Source: Spirochaetia bacterium (lineage in GTDB: Bacteria; Spirochaetota; Spirochaetia; Treponematales; Treponemataceae). Taken from it: DNA of 57,578 nucleotides. The translations under genes were made by a program, and so were the position numbers. The notes beneath the pieces were generated by a model. That model did not search any database. It saw nothing but the letters and a program-made list of their open reading frames with translations, and was not told the DNA's origin. The DNA is taken from the NCBI GenBank assembly GCA_022768865.1, contig JALELH010000100.1:1-57578 (forward strand), read 5' to 3'. Below are positions 24,631 to 33,210 of this stretch, in pieces; the first letter of the stretch is position 1; each line of letters opens with the position of its first letter.

Positions 24631-25752
24631 CTAAATTTCATTTCCGTCTTTTAAATCTATACCAAATTCTCTGGCCCGATTTAACTGGGGTTGCTTTTCC
24701 ACAACGCTTTTTGTAAACAAATGCTGCTTAACAAACAAGCCGAATTTACTTTTAATTATTGCCTGTGCTTTATACAAGGCATCATTTAAGACTTTTATGC
24801 CTTCCTGCCCTTCTACAAAGCTTTTGCATTCAACAATATGCAGCTTGTTTTCCTTATCAAGATAAATTACATCAAGTTCGTTTTTGTCATCGCCTTTTTC
24901 AATAGAGACATTTAATGCAACATTTTTAGCATCAACGTTAGTATATTCGTTGCAGATTTTCTGATACACATATTCTTCAAACCAGCCCCCTGTTATATAA
25001 CGAATATCTTTTTTTTCAACTTTATGAATGTCAAAATCAAATGACTGTAATAAACTGCACATATTTTCTTTTGTGGCATTTTCAGAATTTATTGCTTCAA
25101 ATTTAGAACCATCTATTAAAGTAAAATCCACAAAATCTTTTCTTTTGTAAATGCCTTTAAAATGAGGGTCGTTTTGCAAAGCCAGCATTCCTTTAATTAA
25201 CTCTCTGTTTGGCAAAACAGCATTTTCATAAACAGATTTATTATATTCCCAGTCCCTTACACAGTTATTTGAATATCTGAATTTAATGCCATGTGCATTC
25301 ATGTATTCTTCTAAAGACAAAAGTTCGTTTATAGAATAATTCTGTTGAACAGGAAATAATTTTTGAAGTTCCTGCCCAATCGGCTGATAATAAATCTCTA
25401 CATTTGTTTTATTCTTAAAAAAATCAAATGCAGCAAGGGACATTAATTTTGTTCCGCCAGTTATGTTGGCAATTATTTTTTTATAAGATTGATTTAAAAA
25501 ATATTTTTCTAAATCCTTGCTTATAGAAGGCAAGCTGTTGCCATCTGTAGTCAATGTTTCCCATTCAAGAAAATTTTCTAGAGAAGATAAAGCATTTTTT
25601 ATGCAATTGGATTTATCTTTTCTTTCCATCTCTTTTGTTGTTACAAGTAAAACCTTTATCTGTCCAAGGTTCTGTTTTACAAACCATTTTATAAACTGAA
25701 CATTTGGTATTGTCTGGTCACTTACTAAATTTACAATAATTGCATCTTTCAT
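24631..25752 (-). CDS. card1: Card1: CARF nuclease effector (DUF1887)
   Basis: 373 residues. The N-terminal CARF domain runs to about residue 150 (ANITGGTKLMSLAAFDFF). The C-terminal restriction-type fold has ELDVIYLDKENKLHIVECKS, giving Asp 294, Glu 308 and Lys 310, the catalytic residues of the T. succinifaciens enzyme as I recall them. Characterised Card1 binds cA4 and nicks or cuts single-stranded DNA and RNA, leading to dormancy. It starts 9 bases after csm5. Confidence 0.95.
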   Translation of the reverse strand: MKDAIIVNLVSDQTIPNVQFIKWFVKQNLGQIKVLLVTTKEMERKDKSNCIKNALSSLENFLEWETLTTDGNSLPSISKDLEKYFLNQSYKKIIANITGGTKLMSLAAFDFFKNKTNVEIYYQPIGQELQKLFPVQQNYSINELLSLEEYMNAHGIKFRYSNNCVRDWEYNKSVYENAVLPNRELIKGMLALQNDPHFKGIYKRKDFVDFTLIDGSKFEAINSENATKENMCSLLQSFDFDIHKVEKKDIRYITGGWFEEYVYQKICNEYTNVDAKNVALNVSIEKGDDKNELDVIYLDKENKLHIVECKSFVEGQEGIKVLNDALYKAQAIIKSKFGLFVKQHLFTKSVVEKQPQLNRAREFGIDLKDGNEI

Positions 25753-25761
25753 AAACCTATC

Positions 25762-26898
25762 CTATTTTACTTCTTCTACTGTGCAGACACACCAGCCCAT
25801 TGGTAAGTATTCACCGTTGTAGTCAAATACAGTGCGGGTTGTACCATACGGCATCTGCTTGCCTTTTCTGCTTGGTGTTTTTGGTGCCCTGAAATCTTCC
25901 AATGTCATGGATTCAACCTGAGACCAGCGGCCAAGACGAAGAATAAATTGATCTTGTTTTTTTGAAGTTTCGTTAATTATTTGTTTTAACTTATCAACTA
26001 AATCAATGTATTCATAAACATCTTTGTAAAATTTATCATATTCTTCATCAAATTCATTGGAATAAAAATCATTGCAGGAATCAATAATATTCTGCATTTT
26101 TATGGTCAAAGTTGTTCCATCATCAAATTCTGATAAACCAGGATTTATAGAAATAGAGCCAATAGATTCTTTAGAAGTATCCATTAAGCAGCCCTTTATT
26201 GCTTCTGCATAAATATCTGCCATTTGCTTTGGAGCTGCACGCCTGCCAATTGCTTTAAGAACACCTACTATCTGACAGCCATTAGGTTCAAAAGTAAAAT
26301 CTGAAACTTGAATTGCTCTGAAAGGATCTTGTTTTGCATCAGTGTTTTTTAATAATTTTTTTGAAAGCTTTTTGTCAAATTTGTCTTTATGAAATTCTTT
26401 ATCAAACTCTTCTTTCAAATCATCATAGCTTGAATCAGATAATTTTTGAACGAGTGTATTTAATACAGCTGTCCTTATAGCACCTTTTACAGAACTTCCC
26501 GGAATTACAGGTGTTGCCATGCCTTTAGGCCTGTACATTTCATGAACTATGGCAGCGTTATCAAGGGGGTCTTTTTTTAATAGATTTTCATAAACTGCAG
26601 CAAAACCTTTTGTCATGTGGCAAAGATATTGAATATCTTCTTTTGGCACACAATTCTTATGAAAGAAATCTCGTATGGCCTTCATGTCATTTCTTTGAGT
26701 TGCTATGTCAAATTGGTTAAACAATTCTGGAGTTGTAGCAATTCTTTGCAGTATTGAATCAGAACTGAACCGCATAAAGCAGGAGTTTCCTTGCTTTGTC
26801 TGGACTTTTTTATAATCAAGCAAAGTCAATTCATTTCCCGTTCCAACATGAATTGCCGTAATAGGCTTTAGAGTAATTTTATATCTTTTCTTTTCCAT
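25762..26898 (-). CDS. csm5: Csm5
   Basis: 378 residues. A RAMP protein with LKPITAIHVGTGNEL at the start, MATPVIPGSSVKGAIRTAVL near 130 (Gly-rich loop), and YLPMGWCVCTVEEVK at the end. Csm5 caps the 3' end of the crRNA in the type III-A complex. A 9-base gap to csm4 and 9 to card1. It is normal in length. Confidence 0.93.
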   Translation of the reverse strand: MEKKRYKITLKPITAIHVGTGNELTLLDYKKVQTKQGNSCFMRFSSDSILQRIATTPELFNQFDIATQRNDMKAIRDFFHKNCVPKEDIQYLCHMTKGFAAVYENLLKKDPLDNAAIVHEMYRPKGMATPVIPGSSVKGAIRTAVLNTLVQKLSDSSYDDLKEEFDKEFHKDKFDKKLSKKLLKNTDAKQDPFRAIQVSDFTFEPNGCQIVGVLKAIGRRAAPKQMADIYAEAIKGCLMDTSKESIGSISINPGLSEFDDGTTLTIKMQNIIDSCNDFYSNEFDEEYDKFYKDVYEYIDLVDKLKQIINETSKKQDQFILRLGRWSQVESMTLEDFRAPKTPSRKGKQMPYGTTRTVFDYNGEYLPMGWCVCTVEEVK

Positions 26899-26907
26899 AA
26901 CCGCCTC

Positions 26908-27810
26908 TTAAAGTAAATCCTCTGATATAGGAACAACCGGTGTAAAACCACTCTGGCAAATTCTTGAATCCTGATGAACATCCGTTAAAAGCTGCCCGAT
27001 ATATTCCGGTTTATCATCGCTTTCAAAAACTGCACCTTCGTCAAAGAGAATTACAGTTTTTTTCCAAGGAGTCATGTAAGCAGAAAATGCACCACCGATT
27101 TTGCCACTGCGGATAAAGGTATCTGCACGCAGGTTTTTTATTTTGCTAAAATCACCAACAACAAACGGCGCAAGTGCCATATACAAGTTACTTTCTTTTG
27201 CAGGTTTTACAATTAAAGGTTCAGAAATTACTTCTATGTTACCTTTGCCCGTAGAAGAATCTGCACCGTAACCGTTTTCAAAAGCCCATGTTGTAAGCTC
27301 TTTTATTCTTTTTGCATCAAAAGAACTTAAAATGTATAAATCAAATTCGTTTTCTTTTTTAGCCCAAAGTTCTTTTACAGAATAAAGCCCGCCTCCTTCA
27401 CCATCTTCAGAATCCAAAACAGTGTTTGTAATGCGGTTAATCTGGTTATGCATGGAAGAACTTTCTTCAAATTTGCAGCCTTCATTATCCGCATTGCCTT
27501 TGCCATCAAAAACTTTATCTGCACTAATTGATTTTAGTTTTTTGTTTTTCTTGATGTCTGCATATTTGTCCGGCGTCATTTTTTCGTGAGGCTTTGGAAG
27601 TGGCAGTGGCCTGCACACTGTTCCTTTAAAGAATGCAGAAGATACGATTAAAGGCGGATTTGCACTTTTGCATTCTTCCAGGAATTTTGCAACTGCATCT
27701 TCACCTTCGTGGTTTGCAATTCCCCAGACAAAATGTCCCCAGATTGTGTCGCCTTTTAAGGACGTTACAAGAGGGCTTTTTAACTTAAGTTGAATTTTAT
27801 ATAAAGTCAT
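26908..27810 (-). CDS. csm4: Csm4
   Basis: 300 residues. RAMP family: KIQLKLKSPLVTSLKGDTIW, FVWGIANHEGED and CRPLPLPK near residue 65, and SGFTPVVPI near the end. It binds the 5' tag of crRNA next to Cas10. The AGAGG site comes just before ATG 27810. It follows csm3 by 11 bases. Confidence 0.93.
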   Translation of the reverse strand: MTLYKIQLKLKSPLVTSLKGDTIWGHFVWGIANHEGEDAVAKFLEECKSANPPLIVSSAFFKGTVCRPLPLPKPHEKMTPDKYADIKKNKKLKSISADKVFDGKGNADNEGCKFEESSSMHNQINRITNTVLDSEDGEGGGLYSVKELWAKKENEFDLYILSSFDAKRIKELTTWAFENGYGADSSTGKGNIEVISEPLIVKPAKESNLYMALAPFVVGDFSKIKNLRADTFIRSGKIGGAFSAYMTPWKKTVILFDEGAVFESDDKPEYIGQLLTDVHQDSRICQSGFTPVVPISEDLL

Positions 27811-27821
27811 TACAACCTCTA

Positions 27822-28517
27822 TTAAAGACTGAAATCTGTACCAGTTTTGTCTTCTGTTCCGTTAAAGAGTTTCATCTGTGTAAATTCAATCTGTCCGTTA
27901 CCACGGGAACCGCCGCCGCCAAGGTAATCTTCCTGCAAAAGCTTTAAGCCAGTTTTTACAACTGAATCAAAGTTTTCTTCGTCAGTTTTACCATTATCAC
28001 CTGTGTCTATCACTCTATAAGCAATTTCAAAATCAAAGGTAACGCCTGGAACAACACGTTCAATTGGTCTTGGGGTTGCTTCTGCTGTAATCCGGTTTAT
28101 GGCGTTTTCATTCTTTTCTTCTACAATTGCCTTGCCGTTTTTAAAGTCATCTGCAAATTCTTTAGAAAGACTTGCATCACGGACAATTAGACGTGTTGGT
28201 CCTCTTAAGTCTGCATTTGTATCTTTACTTTTTGAATTGTTTGCGGAACCAAATACACGGCAGATTTTGCAGTCAGCTTTTCCACAATTGCAAGGTTTAC
28301 CGCTTGTTGTTGCTAAAACTCCTTCTTTCCATTCAATTAAACTTCTCATTTTTCCTTTGATAGAAGAACCTGGAATATATGGTTCGCGTGTCAAAGGATT
28401 ACGAATAATCGGGTTATCCATTCCGCCGATTTCAACTTTTTCATTTCCAGAACCAATGTGAAGCCCGGTTTTTACCAGGATTTTGCCTTTTATTGTTTTT
28501 ATTGTTGTCTGTTTCAT
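27822..28517 (-). CDS. csm3: Csm3, target-RNA-cutting backbone protein
   Basis: 231 residues. LVKTGLHIGSGNEKVEI, then GGMDNPIIRNP with Asp 34, the residue that cuts the target RNA at 6-nt steps in studied Csm3, and YIPGSSIKGKMRSLIEW. A Cys cluster (CNCGKADCKIC) at 93-103 is typical for the family's zinc site. The GGGGSRGNGQIEF loop lies near the end. The catalytic Asp is intact, so target cleavage should work. Confidence 0.95.
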   Translation of the reverse strand: MKQTTIKTIKGKILVKTGLHIGSGNEKVEIGGMDNPIIRNPLTREPYIPGSSIKGKMRSLIEWKEGVLATTSGKPCNCGKADCKICRVFGSANNSKSKDTNADLRGPTRLIVRDASLSKEFADDFKNGKAIVEEKNENAINRITAEATPRPIERVVPGVTFDFEIAYRVIDTGDNGKTDEENFDSVVKTGLKLLQEDYLGGGGSRGNGQIEFTQMKLFNGTEDKTGTDFSL

Positions 28518-28536
28518 TTTAATGTTCTCCTATAAA

Positions 28537-29016
28537 TTAGTTTTTCAAATCTGGTCTTCTTTCATAGTAAAAACCATATACTGCTTCAAAAAGAGCAATA
28601 AATACATTTAAATCTTCTTTATCACTTATCAAATCAATTCCATCAGAAATAAAAGATAGAAGATTATTGTAAAATTTCTTTTCCTCATCACTGGACTTCT
28701 TTGTTGCTCTTGCAACAGTATAATGAACCTTTGATTTTATCATTTTAATATAAGGCTTTTGTTCACCCCATGTTTTGTCATCAACAACAAGCCTTTCATA
28801 TCTTTTAACCTCATCAAAAAGTCGACGAAGTTGTGTAGAAGAAACACCTTTTCTTTCTTCTTTTTCAGAAGATTTACCTGTTCTTTTATCTATCCTTGTA
28901 ACAGTTTTTACTTCCGAAAAAGTTTTAGCTATCTTCTCCGCAAACTCACATAATAAGTCATCAAATACAATTTTTGTTCCAGGTTTATAAAAACCTTTTT
29001 GTTTTAATTCTCCCAT
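28537..29016 (-). CDS. csm2: Csm2, small subunit
   Basis: 159 residues from ATG 29016 after AGGAGG; a longer frame reaches into cas10. An all-helical protein: SSTQLRRLFDEVKRYERLV, MIKSKVHYTVARATKK and FIALFEAVYGFYYERRP are family hallmarks. Csm2 stacks along the complex beside Csm3. The stretch of basic residues at 40-60 (RIDKRTGKSSEKEERKG) is probably a loop that contacts RNA. Confidence 0.92.
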   Translation of the reverse strand: MGELKQKGFYKPGTKIVFDDLLCEFAEKIAKTFSEVKTVTRIDKRTGKSSEKEERKGVSSTQLRRLFDEVKRYERLVVDDKTWGEQKPYIKMIKSKVHYTVARATKKSSDEEKKFYNNLLSFISDGIDLISDKEDLNVFIALFEAVYGFYYERRPDLKN

Positions 29017-29038
29017 ATTTCTATTTTCCTCCTTAGGA

Positions 29039-31414
29039 TTAATTACCACGTTGTGTATATAAAGCATAGCTTACTGCAATGCAATATTTTTTCATCAGTT
29101 CGCTGTCAGAAGCAACTTCAAGCAGCCTGTGCTTAATGCCTTCTTCCTTTACGTTTCTTGCAATCAGATAATGCATGTTGCTCTTCCAGAGATTATCGCG
29201 TAAATGTCCGTTCAAATCTTTCTTAGACATATTCAAAAGTTCTGAAACATTTCCATTACCGATCTTTGATGCACGGTTAGAAAAATCAATCATCTTGTAA
29301 ACAACACCGGTAGAAAGATTTTCTGCTTCCAGATAATCCTGCAGCTGTCTGCCTTCGTCTAAAAGCCTGCCATAATCTTGCCAGCTTACAGTTCTGTCAA
29401 AAACTGTAATTGCATTTTTTACAATAATATTGTTTTCTTTGTGGCTTTTTGACTTTTCCAGAAGTTCTTCCGTCATGTCAGCAATTGTGCCAACAGGAAT
29501 ATTTGAACTTACAAGAGAAATTCCGCCTGAAAGTGTTACGGACGGATTATTGTTTGTAAACTTGTCCAGCTCCTTTTTAAAATCAAATGCAAACTGCATT
29601 ACAGAATCCCATGCACCTAAAACGCACAAGTCGTCTCCGCCAGAAAATACTGTATAAACAGTATCTTTATATATATTGCCGTTTTTATCAGAATGATTTT
29701 CTACAAACCAGGCATAAAAGGCACTGAAAAAGTAATGCAGCATTTTGCTTAAATCTGCATACCGTGAAAGTGAAACACGTTCCTTAAGTCCAGAAGAAAA
29801 CACCAGCCCTAAGTTGTCAATGTCAGACTTGAACATGGCAAGCTTTCTGTTGCCTGTAGATTTACCTGCAATATCTTCAAAAGTTAAAAGCTCTCCATCT
29901 TCATATTTTGGAGCAACGTAAGGCAAATGAACCAGCGGACGACCTGGAATAAATTCGTTAATTGAATATCCGTAATCTTCTTTGCCGCTAATTTTTACCA
30001 TGTCGCCAAAGTGTTTTAAGTCGCTGCCGATGTTAAAAATAATGCTCTTGCCTTTTACTAATCTTGCACCAATTTCTGTAAGCTTTTCACAGTTTGCACA
30101 TTCAAGTCCATTTTCTCTTGCTGCAAAAACACCGCATTTTGGACAAAGACCGTTTCTTTGCAAAGCTTCATAATTTTCATTACGAATGTATCCAAGTTTT
30201 GAAAGTGCCTTCTGCATTTTCTTTTGCTTTGCCTTGTCTGCTTCTTCTCCGATTTTATTAAAAAGATTCTGTGCATTTTTCTTTTGTAAATCAGTTGCAT
30301 TGGCTTCTACACCATCAGATATTATTACAGCCAGATGACCTGCAAATTCTTTTAAGAAGTATTCTTCTATTTCTGTCTGCAAGTCAGCAAGTTTTTTCTT
30401 TGCTTCTTTTGAATTCTGCAAAAGAACAATAAATTTTCCTCCGGCAGACATGATTACATTTGCAGGAGTCAAATCATATTTTTTTACGATGTATTGAGAA
30501 AGAACTTCGCTTAAAGCCCAAAGCTGAAAACTTTTTGCACGCAGTAATTTAGAACTGTCTTTTGTAGTCTTTAGGTCAAAAATATATTTCTGAATGCCGG
30601 AAATATCACCATTTACAAAAAGGAATTTATTAACATCAACCTTTCGGATTTCAACTTCGCTCAAGTTTTCATCATTTTCATGAAAGCGGTATAAAGCGGC
30701 GGCAAAAGCAGCCGTTGTTTTTGCATGCTGATACAGGCTGATGTCAACATAATCATTAGTAGCAGACGGAATGCACCACCAGTATTGTTCAAGCAATGAA
30801 TCAAGGGCAAGTATAAAATCTTCGTATTTTGACCCTTTTAATTTCTGAAAATCTTTTTCAAACTGAACCCATAGATTTTTATAATCTTCCTTGCTTATTT
30901 TTTCACTTGTAGAAGCAAGTACAGAATCATTGCTTAACTTTTGCATTTTATAGTAAGCAATATTTTCTTTCCTGTCTCCAATACTTATAGAAGAAATTAA
31001 ATGCTTCATGGGTTTTTCATAAAACTTTAGTTTTGTTTCATCCTGATGGCGGTTTTCTTCTTTGTCGCTTTCAGCTTCTTCAAGTTTTAAAACATTACAG
31101 CGGTCAGCACCACTGGAAAGACAGTCAGCTTCAGAAATAAGCCATTGTTCTGCTGTAGAAGGACTATGATGAAAACTTGCAAGGTCAATAATATTTTTAA
31201 TATTTAACCCGTCTGGCAATACATCCTTGTATTTTTCCAAAAATCCCTGGGTATAAACTACATGCTGATGAGTATAGTAACCACCTTTATGAAGTTTACA
31301 GTAAACGCTTTCTACACTTTTATTGAATAATTCGGCAACATCAGCGCGTTGTGCAAACTTGCCCACATCATGAAGCCATGCTGCAATTACTACTTCTTCA
31401 AATTTTGCATCCAT
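29039..31414 (-). CDS. cas10: Cas10/Csm1: signal synthase and HD nuclease
   Basis: 791 residues. HD domain near the start (His 15, Asp 16 in AAWLHDVGKF), first Palm (LFVNGDISGIQ near 266), four-Cys zinc finger (C424, C427, C439, C442), second Palm with SDIDNLG near 530 and the cyclase GGDD at 592-595. The GGDD motif is intact, so it should turn ATP into cyclic oligoadenylates once target RNA is bound. The HD motif is also intact, for single-stranded DNA cutting. The AGGAG site lies before ATG 31414. Confidence 0.96.
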   Translation of the reverse strand: MDAKFEEVVIAAWLHDVGKFAQRADVAELFNKSVESVYCKLHKGGYYTHQHVVYTQGFLEKYKDVLPDGLNIKNIIDLASFHHSPSTAEQWLISEADCLSSGADRCNVLKLEEAESDKEENRHQDETKLKFYEKPMKHLISSISIGDRKENIAYYKMQKLSNDSVLASTSEKISKEDYKNLWVQFEKDFQKLKGSKYEDFILALDSLLEQYWWCIPSATNDYVDISLYQHAKTTAAFAAALYRFHENDENLSEVEIRKVDVNKFLFVNGDISGIQKYIFDLKTTKDSSKLLRAKSFQLWALSEVLSQYIVKKYDLTPANVIMSAGGKFIVLLQNSKEAKKKLADLQTEIEEYFLKEFAGHLAVIISDGVEANATDLQKKNAQNLFNKIGEEADKAKQKKMQKALSKLGYIRNENYEALQRNGLCPKCGVFAARENGLECANCEKLTEIGARLVKGKSIIFNIGSDLKHFGDMVKISGKEDYGYSINEFIPGRPLVHLPYVAPKYEDGELLTFEDIAGKSTGNRKLAMFKSDIDNLGLVFSSGLKERVSLSRYADLSKMLHYFFSAFYAWFVENHSDKNGNIYKDTVYTVFSGGDDLCVLGAWDSVMQFAFDFKKELDKFTNNNPSVTLSGGISLVSSNIPVGTIADMTEELLEKSKSHKENNIIVKNAITVFDRTVSWQDYGRLLDEGRQLQDYLEAENLSTGVVYKMIDFSNRASKIGNGNVSELLNMSKKDLNGHLRDNLWKSNMHYLIARNVKEEGIKHRLLEVASDSELMKKYCIAVSYALYTQRGN

Positions 31415-31437
31415 CTATTTTCTCCTGTTTCTAAAAT

Positions 31438-32403
31438 CTATTGTAAGTTTTTCCATACTTTTATTTGACCAAGTCCAAAGTTTGTATTTTTGCCCGCATT
31501 GCAGTTCTGAGCAACTTCTAGCAAAAACAATTCCATGCTAGAAAACTCTCCGCTTAGCTTAAAACTTCCTACAGCACCGCCAAGCTCCATGGCATTTTTC
31601 TGCCTTGCAGAATAATGGGAATAATCGTGCCAGCGCAATTTACGCTCTTCTATTCGTACCTTGCAGCAATTGCTGTCGTAGTTTTCTACATTGCCGTCTC
31701 CATACAATGTGCACAAAGTTTTTGCACGGCGGTGCAAGGCCCTAAAGAATTCCGCTGCCGTAAAATCTGTTGTGTACCTTCCGTTAGTTTTAAAACGCAA
31801 CGGGGAATTAAGTTCTACAAGAACTTCTCCTGCTTTAGTTTTTGCATCATGTTCAAAGGCAATTGTCCGGCCCGGTATATCAGTCTGAATGTTTTCTTCG
31901 TCAATCAAAATGGAAGAACCATTGCATTTAACGTCAGTTATGACAAAAGGTGCTCGCTCTTTAAAAACCCCTGCCCTGCCTGCACGCACAAAAGCAGCAT
32001 ATATGTATGGAAGATATTTAATAGCTTCTCCAAAAAGCGTAATTGAAAAATCAAAGGAATCTATTGTTTTCTGCTTAAATGTGTATTTAGAATTCTGCGT
32101 AAAGGCAAAAGGATGGCTTGCACGCTCTGTTCCTGCAAGAATCATGTTTTCTTTTGGAATGATTGTTTCAAATATTTTTGAATATGCACAGGTTGCGCTA
32201 TACATACAGTCTGCACATTTTACAAAACCATTTTCTGTAGTTCCATTATCTGTATTTTCTACACGGCGGCGGGAAACAACGCAGCACATTTTCCTAAGCT
32301 GCATGCCTAAAACGCTGCGTAATACAAAAACCGGGTAATTGTTTACAGTGGCCGGCTCCAGGAACTTAATGGAAAAATCAAATTTTGCAAAACTAATGTT
32401 CAT
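31438..32403 (-). CDS. cas6: Cas6, crRNA-processing endoribonuclease
   Basis: 321 residues from ATG 32403, with GGGGGAAG 10 bases before; the longer frame to 32532 covers the promoter region. The chain has a Cys cluster (CADCMYSATCAYSKIFE near 91) seen in the type III Cas6 branch, a RAMP fold, and a C-terminal GKNTNFGLGQIKVW Gly loop. It cuts the precursor RNA inside each repeat to leave an 8-base tag. It is the first gene of the operon. Confidence 0.88.
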   Translation of the reverse strand: MNISFAKFDFSIKFLEPATVNNYPVFVLRSVLGMQLRKMCCVVSRRRVENTDNGTTENGFVKCADCMYSATCAYSKIFETIIPKENMILAGTERASHPFAFTQNSKYTFKQKTIDSFDFSITLFGEAIKYLPYIYAAFVRAGRAGVFKERAPFVITDVKCNGSSILIDEENIQTDIPGRTIAFEHDAKTKAGEVLVELNSPLRFKTNGRYTTDFTAAEFFRALHRRAKTLCTLYGDGNVENYDSNCCKVRIEERKLRWHDYSHYSARQKNAMELGGAVGSFKLSGEFSSMELFLLEVAQNCNAGKNTNFGLGQIKVWKNLQ

Positions 32404-32449
32404 TATAAGAAAACTTCCCCCAGCTAAAAATATGAATGCCATTTTATAA

Positions 32450-32540
32450 AGAACATGTATTTTGCAATGTTCTGTAAAGCATGAACTTCCCTCTTTTTTA
32501 TACATTATAGTATAGAACTGCGTTTTTTGCATTTAAATGC
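32450..32540 (-). promoter_or_regulatory. Promoter of the cas operon with palindromes
   Basis: On the minus strand TATAAT lies at 32509-32504. A perfect 12-base palindrome GCATTTAAATGC (32529-32540) overlaps the expected -35 place, and the -35 itself is poor, so a regulator may bind there. Downstream in the leader AGAACAT (32450-32456) faces ATGTTCT (32467-32473). The leader is about 95 bases before cas6. Confidence 0.5.
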
Positions 32541-32647
32541 GCCTTTTTTACTGTAATATAACCGCTTTGTAAAATACCGGCATCTTTTGTACCTGTCATG
32601 CGCCTGTATGTACCTTTAGCATTAAATCATGCAGTTTTAACCATGGA

Positions 32648-32817
32648 GATGCATTCCCATTGCATTGCGGGAACTATTCCCATAATACAGTGGGAATCAT
32701 ACACCCCCATGGGAGTGTTCCATCCACACCCACGAGGGTGTAATGTATACCCCCGTAGGTGTGTAACGTACACCCTCATGAGGGTGTATCATGCACTTTC
32801 ACGGGAATGTAACATGC
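32648..32817. repeat. Tandem array of small imperfect hairpins
   Basis: Seven units of about 23-28 bases, such as ACACCCTCATGAGGGTGT (near 32770), CACCCACGAGGGTG, and TCCCATAATACAGTGGGA, each a short stem with 3-8 base loop, separated by AATGT or ATCATGC-like spacers. No coding function. The same scheme with different letters means the stem, not the exact sequence, is kept. Confidence 0.55.
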
Positions 32818-32999
32818 ACCATCTTAAAAAGGCGGCTTGCAGTATGTATTGAAGAATCAATTTTCTTAAAGTCTTCTTCATAAAGGGAAATAATCTGCCT
32901 CTTGACAATATCTATGTCAGAAAAATTTTCACCTTCAATAAAAGCTTCTACAGCCTGCGGCATTCCGCCAACTGCCATGTAAACACGTAAGTCCCGCAT
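32799..32999 (-). pseudogene. Fragment of a DUF4143-type ATPase
   Basis: 66 codons: RDLRVYMAVGGMPQAVEAFI, then SLYEEDFKKID. The match covers only the middle of the family (EYMVVGGMPEVV in the intact relatives). Both ends are missing, and it fades into the hairpin array. Confidence 0.6.
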
Positions 33000-33106
33000 C
33001 AGCTATAGACTATAACGTCCGTTTCTTCAGGATAAATTCTGTTAGATTTATGCTTTTCTTCAGGATAATTCACTATCTATTGACTGGTACAGTCTTTATA
33101 TATGAT

Positions 33107-33205
33107 GGTCTGTTTAGCGGCACTTTTTGCATACAACATGGTCTGATTAGTGGCATTTTTTACATTATGTAAGGTCTGTTTAGTGGCATTTTTTTTGTTA
33201 TAGCA
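33107..33205. repeat. Three tandem 33-bp repeats before an ATPase gene
   Basis: GGTCTGTTTAGCGGCACTTT starts at 33107, with like copies at 33140 and 33173, all ending in a T run. They end just before ATG 33211. This may be an operator array or a slip-prone repeat. The rest of 32404-33210 is the cas promoter, hairpin array and ATPase fragment. Confidence 0.6.
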
Positions 33206-33210
33206 TTATA

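Noticed and set aside
32648..32817. The hairpin array as a second CRISPR
   Set aside because: Units are only about 24 bases, differ in sequence and have no unique spacers.
33107..33205. A sigma-54 promoter in the 33-bp repeats (GGCAC then TTTTTGC)
   Set aside because: The spacing between GG and GC is eight bases, not ten, and the other two units lack the GC.
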